From Deltaproteobacteria bacterium (GTDB lineage: Bacteria; Desulfobacterota; G020345765), in assembly GCA_030616835.1 (NCBI GenBank), contig JAUWWP010000056.1:1-10484 (forward strand): a stretch of 10,484 nt of DNA, given 5' to 3'. Shown piece by piece: positions 1 to 5,749 of this stretch (position 1 is its first letter; each line of letters starts with the position of its first letter). The position numbers and the translations under genes are program-made. The notes beneath the pieces were generated by a model. The model did no database searches, had not been told where the DNA came from, and was given only the letters and a program-made list of their open reading frames with translations.

Positions 1-432
1 GGAATACTTAATATCAGTCATATAATGGCAATTGATCCCGATTAGCGGCCGCTTTCTTCTCATCTCTTCCTTCAATAAGCCCTTCGACCCCGCCACCGGC
101 GGGGCTCAGGACAAGCATAAATAGGAATGACGGTACTGTATTAATCTAACACTACCTCCTTTTCCTGGCAACTATTTTTAAGAATGAGTAATTCGGACAT
201 AAGTGAAAGATTTAGAATCCCCAGGATTTCCCTTAGGAGAGCCACTCCTCCGCCTCAGGCGGAAGAATGAATGTAGGGGCCGCCGTCTCTGTCGGCCCGA
301 ATAAGGGTGGACACTGAGGTCCACCCCTACAAACCGCCACCGGCGGGTAGGTTGTCCACGCCTGAGGCGGATTACCCAACATAATAGTCCGTCTGTGGTA
401 GCTTGAAGGATCTTTAAAGAAACTCCTGCTCT
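1..432. repeat. Gene-free region of palindromic intergenic repeats upstream of gltX
   Basis: No coding region is supported here. The stretch is built from short hairpins. At 88-104, CCCCGCC and GGCGGGG flank ACC. At 249-263 there is a near-perfect palindrome, TCCGCCTCAGGCGGA. At 305-326, GGGTGGAC and GTCCACCC flank a 6-nt loop, and this is enclosed by the arms TGTAGGGG (272-279) and CCCCTACA (324-331). At 334-346, CCGCC and GGCGG flank ACC, and at 359-369 there is CGCCTGAGGCG. Several modules recur in the block at 5330-5700: the 18-mer at 300-317 equals 5609-5626, AGTAATTCGGA at 187-197 equals 5652-5662, and the 249-263 palindrome recurs at 5627-5641 with its central base complemented. These look like dispersed non-coding repeats, and their function is unknown. 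Confidence 0.75.
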
Positions 433-462
433 TTGACTTTCAACAGATAAAGGGGTTATAAT
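433..462 (+). promoter_or_regulatory. Sigma-70-type promoter for gltX
   Basis: TTGACT (433-438, 5/6 to the -35 consensus) is followed after an 18-nt spacer by a perfect TATAAT (457-462). Transcription would start near 469-470, giving a leader of about 35 nt before the ATG at 505. The TTG at 481 would then lie only about 12 nt from the transcript end, which argues against it as the start. Confidence 0.72.
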
Positions 463-492
463 TAGAGGGCGGGCAAAGACTTGCCCCGGGAT

Positions 493-497
493 AAGGA
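493..497 (+). promoter_or_regulatory. Ribosome-binding site that decides the gltX start
   Basis: AAGGA sits 7 nt before the ATG at 505. The alternative TTG at 481 has no comparable site at a suitable distance, so translation is called from 505. Confidence 0.6.
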
Positions 498-504
498 ACA
501 GGAA

Positions 505-1956
505 ATGGCTGAGCTACAGAAGAAGGTAAGGGTTCGGATCGCTCCCAGTCCCACGGGTGATCCTCATGTGGGCACTGCCTATGTGGGGCTTATCAATTAT
601 GTATTTGCCCGCCAACAGGGGGGTAAGTTTATTCTTCGGATTGAGGATACCGATCAGTCGCGTTCCCGACCTGAGTACGAGGCAGCGATCATTGAATCCC
701 TGAGGTGGTTAGGCCTGAATTGGGATGAGGGTCCTGATATAGGAGGTCCTTATAAGCCCTACCGGCAGAGTGAGCGCAAGGAGATCTATCAGAGCTACGC
801 TGAGGCTCTCTTGAAAGATGACCGGGCCTACTACTGTTTCTGCACCCCCGAACGCCTGGCCCAGATGCGCTCCGAGAAGCTCTCCCGGAAGGAACTTGCT
901 GGTTATGATGGTCTCTGCTTGGGGCTTGATCCGGAGGAGGCGAAGAAGCGCCGGGACTCCGGAGAGCCGGCCGTGACTCGGCTTAAGATCCCTCGCCCGG
1001 GAGAGACTGTGCTGTCCGATCGAATACGAAAGGAGATTCGCTTCGACCATAAGAATATCGATGATCAGGTGCTCCTTAAATCTGATGGACTGCCCACTTA
1101 CCATCTGGCCAATGTGATAGATGATCACCTGATGAAGATAACCCATGTGATCCGGGCCGAGGAGTGGATTACCTCCACCCCTAAACACTTAATTCTTTAC
1201 CAGGCTCTGGGCTGGGAGCCCCCCGAATTTATTCACCTGCCCCTGCTTCGAAACCCGGACGGCTCCAAGATCAGCAAGCGGAAGAACCCGGTCTCTCTCA
1301 ATTATTACCGGGAGATGGGGTTTTTACCGGAGGCAATGCGCAATTTCTTAGGGTTGCTGGGCTGGACCATGCCGGATGAACGGGAGATCTTTTCTCTGGA
1401 AGAGATGATTACCAACTTCTCGTTCGAGCGGATAAGCCCGGCCGGACCGGTGTTCGATTTAGAGAAACTCAAGTGGCTGAATGGCAATTATATCCGGACG
1501 CTCCCTGACCAGGAACTGCTCCGGCGGATCCAGGAACAGGTCTTTCCGGAAGAGCGCCTGAAGAAGATCCTTCCCTTAATCCGGGAGCGGCTTGAACTGC
1601 TTTCCCAGTGTTTGGATGTGGCCGATTTCTTCTTCCTCGGCGAGGTTCACCCTGACCTGCCAGATCTTATTCCCAAGAAAAAGAGTGCCAGTGAGGCCGC
1701 CGCCATGCTTAGCCAGAGCCAGGAGGTTCTGGAGTCCCTTGTCTCCTGGGAATCAGCTGATATCGAGGATGCCTTGCGGAGATTCTGCCAGGAGAAAGGG
1801 TATCAGATCAAAGAGCTGTTTATGACCCTCAGGGTGGCAATTACCGGGAAACGGGCAACTCCCCCAGTTTGCGAAAGTATGGAAATAGTGGGCAAAGCTA
1901 TCACGATAGCTCGAATCAGCCTGGCAATCACAGCCCTCAAGAGAGCACCAAAATAA
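505..1956 (+). CDS. gltX: Glutamate--tRNA ligase (GluRS)
   Basis: This class I aminoacyl-tRNA synthetase charges tRNA(Glu) with glutamate in the cytoplasm. The product is 483 aa, the usual bacterial length. The N-terminal Rossmann catalytic fold opens with RIAPSPTGDPHVG (11-23), whose HVGT replaces the textbook HIGH, as is common in GluRS. It continues with the FILRIEDTD segment (42-50) and IDDH (205-208), and ends in the KMSKS-equivalent KISKR (255-259). A zinc-binding insertion is visible as C111-x-C113 followed by Y134-xxx-C138, the E. coli-type ligand set. The helical anticodon-binding part fills about 320-483. An in-frame TTG at 481 would add 8 residues, but the ribosome site and promoter favour 505. 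A separate GlnRS is encoded at 9181, so this enzyme need not misacylate tRNA(Gln). Whether it is discriminating cannot be decided by eye. Confidence 0.97.
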   Translation: MAELQKKVRVRIAPSPTGDPHVGTAYVGLINYVFARQQGGKFILRIEDTDQSRSRPEYEAAIIESLRWLGLNWDEGPDIGGPYKPYRQSERKEIYQSYAEALLKDDRAYYCFCTPERLAQMRSEKLSRKELAGYDGLCLGLDPEEAKKRRDSGEPAVTRLKIPRPGETVLSDRIRKEIRFDHKNIDDQVLLKSDGLPTYHLANVIDDHLMKITHVIRAEEWITSTPKHLILYQALGWEPPEFIHLPLLRNPDGSKISKRKNPVSLNYYREMGFLPEAMRNFLGLLGWTMPDEREIFSLEEMITNFSFERISPAGPVFDLEKLKWLNGNYIRTLPDQELLRRIQEQVFPEERLKKILPLIRERLELLSQCLDVADFFFLGEVHPDLPDLIPKKKSASEAAAMLSQSQEVLESLVSWESADIEDALRRFCQEKGYQIKELFMTLRVAITGKRATPPVCESMEIVGKAITIARISLAITALKRAPK

Positions 1957-2030
1957 TGGTGAGGGTCAGCTCAGCCAATGCCGCTTTAGAAAGTTTCTTC
2001 TAAAAGATTCGGTTCCCCATTTAAAGGCAA

Positions 2031-2597
2031 ATGAAGATAAATGTTGGGGTAATAGGCTCTGCCGGTGGAAGGATATCAAAGGCTGCCCGGGAGGGAGCCT
2101 ACTTCCTGGGAAAGGCAGTTGCAGAAAGTGGCTGTGTTCTCCTGACCGGAGGCTGCCCCGGGATTCCCTACGAGGCGGCTAAGGGTGCCAAGGAAGCCGG
2201 GGGAATAGTGGTGGGTATCTCCCCGGGGATCGACCTCAATGAACATATAAATAAGTATAAATCACCTACTGATTATCTTGATATCCTGATTTACACCGGA
2301 ACGGGCCTGATGGGGAGAGAGGTAACCGGGGTGAGAAGCTGTGATGTGATAGTAGTTGTCAGCGGCAGATCGGGAACCCTGGGTGAGTTTTCCATCGCCT
2401 ACGATGAAGGAAGGCCGATCGGGGTTCTGGAAGGTACCGGGGGTATAACCCCGGAGATAAAGAAGATTATCAAGACGATCAGGAAGAAGACCGGCAGCAC
2501 CGTGCTCTACGATACTGACCCAAAAAGATTGATTATGAGGTTACTTAAGGTTTACGGAAAGGAAAAGGACCGTCCCCGCAGTTTCAGTGCCGGTTGA
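2031..2597 (+). CDS. LOG-family / TIGR00725-like Rossmann protein
   Basis: The 188-aa product has the compact Rossmann fold of the LOG / DprA-Smf-related group. VGVIGSAGG (5-13) and LLTGG (37-41) form the nucleotide-binding N-terminal half. GREVTGVRSCD (95-105) and SGRSGTLGE (111-119) occupy the place of the LOG active-site motifs. Authentic LOG enzymes, which remove ribose 5-phosphate from cytokinin or purine nucleotides, carry PGGxGTxxE and an RK pair. Here the first motif reads SGRSGTLGE: GT and E119 are kept and PGG is lost. R96 is kept but is followed by E97. Phosphoribohydrolase activity is therefore uncertain, and TIGR00725 members are generally of unknown function. Only a weak AAAGG lies just before the ATG, and the gene starts 74 nt after gltX. 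It ends 21 nt before the acyl-CoA dehydrogenase, so co-transcription with that gene is likely. Confidence 0.82.
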   Translation: MKINVGVIGSAGGRISKAAREGAYFLGKAVAESGCVLLTGGCPGIPYEAAKGAKEAGGIVVGISPGIDLNEHINKYKSPTDYLDILIYTGTGLMGREVTGVRSCDVIVVVSGRSGTLGEFSIAYDEGRPIGVLEGTGGITPEIKKIIKTIRKKTGSTVLYDTDPKRLIMRLLKVYGKEKDRPRSFSAG

Positions 2598-2606
2598 GCC
2601 TCATCT

Positions 2607-2612
2607 AAGGAG
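2607..2612 (+). promoter_or_regulatory. Ribosome-binding site that decides the acyl-CoA dehydrogenase start
   Basis: AAGGAG lies 6 nt before the ATG at 2619, while an in-frame TTG at 2613 directly abuts it. The spacing therefore selects 2619. Confidence 0.75.
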
Positions 2613-2618
2613 TTGCCA

Positions 2619-3773
2619 ATGATTGACATTATCCTTACCGAAGAGCAGCGCATAATCAAGGATGTGGTGGAAAAATTTACTGAAAAGGAGATTGCGCCAA
2701 TCGCTTCCGATATCGATGAGGAGGAAAAATTTCCTGAAGAGATCTTTCGCAAAAAAATGGGTGATGCGGGGCTGCTGGGAGTGCTCATGCCCCGAGAATA
2801 TGGGGGTGCTGATGCCGGAGTGATGGCGGCCACGGTGGTGACCGAGGTTATCTCCAAGGTATCCGCCTCCGTGGCCCTCTCCTTCGTCGCCCACGCGGTG
2901 CTGTGCGCCAATAATCTGAAGGAAAACTGCAACCAGGGGCAGAAGAAAAGATACCTCCCACCTCTGATCTCGGGAGATGCTATTGGGGCGATGGCCCTGA
3001 CTGAACCGGAAGCGGGCTCAGACGCTATGGGGATCACTACCACCGCGGTAAAGAAAGGGGATGAGTTCATCCTCAATGGCACCAAGACCCTGATCACCAA
3101 CGGCCCGGTTGCCGATATTTTCCTGGTCTATGCTAAGAGTCCGGGTTGTACCGGCCAGCGTATCCCGATAAGCGCCTTTATCGTGGAGAAAAATTTTGCC
3201 GGGTTCTCCGTGGGTAAAAAGATCCCCAAGATGGGCATGCGGGGCTCTCCCATCTCGGAGCTCATCTTTGATGACTGCCGGGTGCCGGCCGAAAACCTGG
3301 TGGGGAAGGAAGGCCAGGCGCTGAAGATGCTCTGGACCGGGCTCAATGTGGAGCGGATTACCCTCTCCGGGATCTGCCTGGGCATCCTTCATTCCTGCCT
3401 GGATACGGCTACCCGGTATGCTAAGGAACGGCGCCAGTTTGGTAAGCCGATAGCCGAATTCCAGATGATCCAGAAGATGATTGCGGATATGTCCGTCAAC
3501 AAGAGCGCGGCCCATCTGATGATCTACTATGCCGCCCAGGAGGCCGATAAAGGTAGACGGATTAATCGGGAGGCGGCTGAGGCTAAGCTTTTCAGCTCCG
3601 AGGCGGCAACCAGGGCGGCCCTGGATACGATCCAGATCCTCGGAGGCTACGGCTACACCCGGGAGTTTCCGGTGGAACGCTGGATGCGTGATGCCAAGCT
3701 TATGGAGATCGGCGCCGGCACCTCCCAGATTATGCGTTACATCATCGCCAAAGAGGTCTTATCCTCAACCTGA
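2619..3773 (+). CDS. Acyl-CoA dehydrogenase, isovaleryl/long-chain catalytic type
   Basis: This FAD-dependent enzyme performs alpha,beta-dehydrogenation of an acyl-CoA and passes electrons to ETF. Its 384 aa are a normal family length. The parts run in order: an N-terminal helical domain (about 1-115), a middle beta domain with the first family signature ALTEPEAGSD (126-135), and a C-terminal helical domain. The latter contains RRQFGKPIAEFQ (271-282) and the second signature QILGGYGYTRE (339-349). In short- and medium-chain enzymes the catalytic Glu lies in a YEGTSQ motif near the C terminus. Here that segment reads IGAGTSQ with A366 at the Glu position. GLNVER (241-246) supplies E245 where isovaleryl-CoA and long-chain dehydrogenases keep their base. 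A branched-chain or long-chain substrate is thus more likely than butyryl- or medium-chain acyl-CoA, although no leucine-degradation partner is nearby. The gene follows the LOG-like gene by 21 nt. Confidence 0.95.
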   Translation: MIDIILTEEQRIIKDVVEKFTEKEIAPIASDIDEEEKFPEEIFRKKMGDAGLLGVLMPREYGGADAGVMAATVVTEVISKVSASVALSFVAHAVLCANNLKENCNQGQKKRYLPPLISGDAIGAMALTEPEAGSDAMGITTTAVKKGDEFILNGTKTLITNGPVADIFLVYAKSPGCTGQRIPISAFIVEKNFAGFSVGKKIPKMGMRGSPISELIFDDCRVPAENLVGKEGQALKMLWTGLNVERITLSGICLGILHSCLDTATRYAKERRQFGKPIAEFQMIQKMIADMSVNKSAAHLMIYYAAQEADKGRRINREAAEAKLFSSEAATRAALDTIQILGGYGYTREFPVERWMRDAKLMEIGAGTSQIMRYIIAKEVLSST

Positions 3774-3881
3774 TTTACCCAGTGCATAAATCCGTCTCAA
3801 GTAAAAATGGGGGCAGAGTCATTCTTTACGCTATTATTACGAATAGCAACTACCGAACCGTCACCGTTAACCGACACTGAC

Positions 3882-3906
3882 ACAGAATTGCTACCGGCAA
3901 TTCTGT
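3882..3906. repeat. Perfect 10-bp inverted repeat
   Basis: ACAGAATTGC (3882-3891) and GCAATTCTGT (3897-3906) flank a 5-nt loop, TACCG. No T-run follows on either strand, so it is not a standard intrinsic terminator. It could be a transposon-end hairpin or an RNA-processing structure. Confidence 0.7.
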
Positions 3907-4069
3907 ATTGAAAAAACTGACAGAATAGAATAAGTTAATCTTTGAATATCCAGATTTTTCAGCGGTTATTAGATAAGACAATGCAACAAGTAAGCAACAT
4001 CCAAATATGTCTGCCGAAGAACAAGAAAAGCGGTCGATTGATGATCGCTTCCATTACATGTTTAAGGCA

Positions 4070-4096
4070 TTGGCGAAGAGCCCTTAGTCATAAGAT
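4070..4096 (+). promoter_or_regulatory. Possible promoter of the AT-rich membrane-protein gene
   Basis: TAAGAT (4091-4096) resembles a -10 box and ends 9 nt before the ATG at 4106, which would give a nearly leaderless transcript. The best -35 candidate, TTGGCG (4070-4075), matches only 4/6 and the spacer is a short 15 nt. The call rests mainly on the -10 box and on the absence of a Shine-Dalgarno. Confidence 0.28.
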
Positions 4097-4105
4097 GTAT
4101 TAAAA

Positions 4106-5269
4106 ATGGACAAGGAAAAGGAAGAAAAAGATTTTTCTGTCTTTGGAGACGTTCGCGAAAAGGAACTGTGCGAGGATTCTACTCTGCGTAAGTTTCTTGA
4201 AGATATTTCATTATATAGAGCGCGTGAAGACGGCACGAGAGAATACAAAATCCTGGTAATAGATAATGTCGAAATTAAAGGGAAAAGGAAGACGGTTTCG
4301 TATATTAGTGTATCTGGCACATTAGATCTAATAAGAGAAGCAAAAAAAACTAAAACAGAGCATGAACTCGAGGACAAAATTTCTGAATGGGTTGAAAGGT
4401 TATGTGAATCACCAGGAGTAGAAAAATCTATTATTGAGCCTTACCAAGAAAGATTGCAAAGAGCGTTCAGGAATAGGGGAGATATGGTTCTGTTTGTGGG
4501 AAAGGAATACAAGAACCCAATTGCTCTTATTAGTCTTGATGAATTAACCGACAAATGGGATTTTGGCAGAAAAAAGGAAGAGCTTATGAGTCATCTTGAA
4601 GATGTGCTGGCTAAAATGTCAAACTTACATAATTACTATATCAAAAAGCAAGAAGAAGAACAGGGTGGTCTGCGAGCAGAACTAGAGGATAAAGAAATAG
4701 AACAAGAAAAAATAACTAAAAAGTCCATTGCCCTTAAGGAAAGAGCTGATGTAGTAGCAATGACACGTGGACGTAGCAAGGTAAAGAGAGCATTAGGTTA
4801 TTTTTCATTAGCAATTGCTTTAGCTGTGCCAGTAATTGCTTATTTCAAAATCCCACTTTTCAAATCCAGGTTAAATGGAATTTATGACTCGGTTAAGCAA
4901 AGGATCGAGCAACACATTTCAAGAAAAGAAGCGGGTCTTCTAACCGAGGATAAAGAAGTAACTATACTTGAAGCAGAAGAATTATTTAAATCCGAAGTAA
5001 AGAAACCTATTAGTGAACCGGAGAAATCAGTTGTTGATCCACATTTCAAAGACAAAATAGATAGCGAATGCAGTTTGCTTAGTTTTTGTGCAAGTTTATG
5101 CCGAAATTATCCGCAAGTTAAAAAATATAGGAATAGAGCGATTGAGTCAATAACAAGATTCGAGGACTTAAAGAATTCACCTGAATACAAGAAATTATCT
5201 GAAAAACGCAAAGAAAATATTGAAACGTTAATATTAAATGTTAAGCAAGCCTGTGGAATTCCTTACTAA
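4106..5269 (+). CDS. Unrecognised single-pass membrane protein, AT-rich
   Basis: I do not recognise this 387-aa protein. There is no signal peptide. A charged N-terminal domain (about 1-180) has mixed alpha/beta character, with strands such as YKILVIDNVEI (47-57) and DMVLFVG (126-132). A Glu/Lys-rich helix with coiled-coil character follows (about 180-212). Then comes a basic patch, RGRSKVKR (221-228), and one hydrophobic segment at about 229-247. The positive-inside rule predicts a cytoplasmic N terminus and an external C-terminal part of about 140 aa. That part contains a charged linker and a helical end with four cysteines (C322, C328, C332, C383). The gene is visibly AT-rich (a sampled line is about 38% GC) with A/T-ending codons, unlike its neighbours, and has no Shine-Dalgarno. 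An in-frame TAA at 4091 makes the ATG at 4106 the first possible start. Together these features suggest horizontally acquired DNA. A surface or signalling role is possible but unproven. Confidence 0.72.
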   Translation: MDKEKEEKDFSVFGDVREKELCEDSTLRKFLEDISLYRAREDGTREYKILVIDNVEIKGKRKTVSYISVSGTLDLIREAKKTKTEHELEDKISEWVERLCESPGVEKSIIEPYQERLQRAFRNRGDMVLFVGKEYKNPIALISLDELTDKWDFGRKKEELMSHLEDVLAKMSNLHNYYIKKQEEEQGGLRAELEDKEIEQEKITKKSIALKERADVVAMTRGRSKVKRALGYFSLAIALAVPVIAYFKIPLFKSRLNGIYDSVKQRIEQHISRKEAGLLTEDKEVTILEAEELFKSEVKKPISEPEKSVVDPHFKDKIDSECSLLSFCASLCRNYPQVKKYRNRAIESITRFEDLKNSPEYKKLSEKRKENIETLILNVKQACGIPY

Positions 5270-5270
5270 C

Positions 5271-5306
5271 AACGCTCATATCTTTTAGTCTTTTAGCGTT
5301 ATTTTT
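5271..5306 (+). terminator. Probable intrinsic terminator after the AT-rich gene
   Basis: AACGCT (5271-5276) pairs with AGCGTT (5295-5300) around an 18-nt pyrimidine-rich loop, and ATTTTT (5301-5306) follows. It begins directly after the TAA at 5267-5269. The stem is short, so confidence is moderate. Confidence 0.45.
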
Positions 5307-5736
5307 GCCTCTTTCAATACATTGATAAAGGGTTCAAGGGGTCAAGGATTCAAGGATTCGAGTGTAAAAGTGGATAGGCGGGGCTTTCAAGCTCCGCAAT
5401 GTAGGGGGCGACGTCCTGAGCCCTTCGAGACGCCCCGATGCCCATTGGGGCTCCTCAGGACTACGGATGGAGCTAAGCGTTCAGCCTTCGTAGCCAGCCA
5501 CCTTCGCCGGGCCTACTTCGCCGTAGTGGCTACGAAGGCTGAAAGCTAAAGCGGCGGCTGAACTACGGCGAAGTAGGCTCCCGAAGGATGTCTCGAATGA
5601 TCGCCCCTAATAAGGGTGGACACTGATCCGCCTGAGGCGGACTTCAGGACAAGTAATTCGGATGTTTACGCATTATTTGGGTTCACAGGTTCGAGTGAAG
5701 AGCTTAAGGTAATGTAGGCCTGCTCGAGTCTATTTT
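5307..5736. repeat. Second block of intergenic repeats upstream of the dehydrogenase gene
   Basis: No gene is supported. The block holds short imperfect tandem units of the type TTCAAGG (5331-5364), and a hairpin with GCGGGGCTT (5378-5386) opposite AAGCTCCGC (5389-5397). It also holds two interleaved 17-bp inverted repeats (5480-5578), the 18-mer at 5609-5626 that repeats 300-317, and the palindrome TCCGCCTGAGGCGGA (5627-5641). An open frame across 5322-5549 is a by-product of the repeats. I see no clear promoter for the gene at 5750, although one must lie here or upstream. Confidence 0.75.
5480..5578. repeat. Two interleaved perfect 17-bp inverted repeats (A-B-A'-B')
   Basis: Arm A (5480-5496, TTCAGCCTTCGTAGCCA) is complemented by A' at 5527-5543. 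Arm B (5511-5527, GCCTACTTCGCCGTAGT) is complemented by B' at 5562-5578. The order A-B-A'-B' means the two stems cross, and B and A' share base 5527. The two hairpins would compete or form a pseudoknot. The arms themselves share CTTCG and GTAG elements. No gene overlaps. Confidence 0.85.
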
Positions 5737-5743
5737 AAGGAGG
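5737..5743 (+). promoter_or_regulatory. Strong ribosome-binding site of the zinc dehydrogenase
   Basis: AAGGAGG lies 6 nt before the ATG at 5750 and fixes the start. It is the strongest Shine-Dalgarno in the window. Confidence 0.85.
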
Positions 5744-5749
5744 AAAGGC

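Larger units (their letters stand above)
3774..4105. other. Gene-free spacer with hairpins and mobile-element-like sequence
   Basis: No convincing gene lies in these 332 nt. Composition drops to AT-rich here, matching the next gene rather than the previous ones. The stretch holds a phrase beginning GGGGGCAGAGTC (3809-3820), a small hairpin (GCTATT 3830-3835, AATAGC 3842-3847) and a stronger hairpin at 3882-3906. A 26-codon open frame (4007-4087) is present but not supported as a gene. It may be remnant DNA that arrived with the gene at 4106. Confidence 0.55.

Noticed and set aside
21..26. TATAAT near the left edge as a promoter
   Set aside because: A -35 box would fall outside the window and no gene follows closely; an isolated hexamer in AT-rich DNA is weak evidence.
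709..1188. A 159-codon open frame on the - strand opposite gltX
   Set aside because: It lies wholly inside gltX and has no recognisable motif or ribosome site.
4007..4087. A 26-codon open frame just before the AT-rich gene
   Set aside because: It is very short, has no Shine-Dalgarno and no recognisable similarity. It may be a gene remnant but cannot be supported.
5267..5306. Integron attC-like site (TAAC at the stop codon, AACGCT/AGCGTT arms) after the orphan gene
   Set aside because: At about 35-40 nt it is too short for a normal attC, and the flanking 7-mers do not fit RYYYAAC and GTTRRRY. An intrinsic terminator explains it better.
5322..5549. A 75-codon open frame on the + strand
   Set aside because: It lies wholly in the repeat block, has no ribosome site, and its sequence is dictated by the hairpin arms; it is a repeat artefact.
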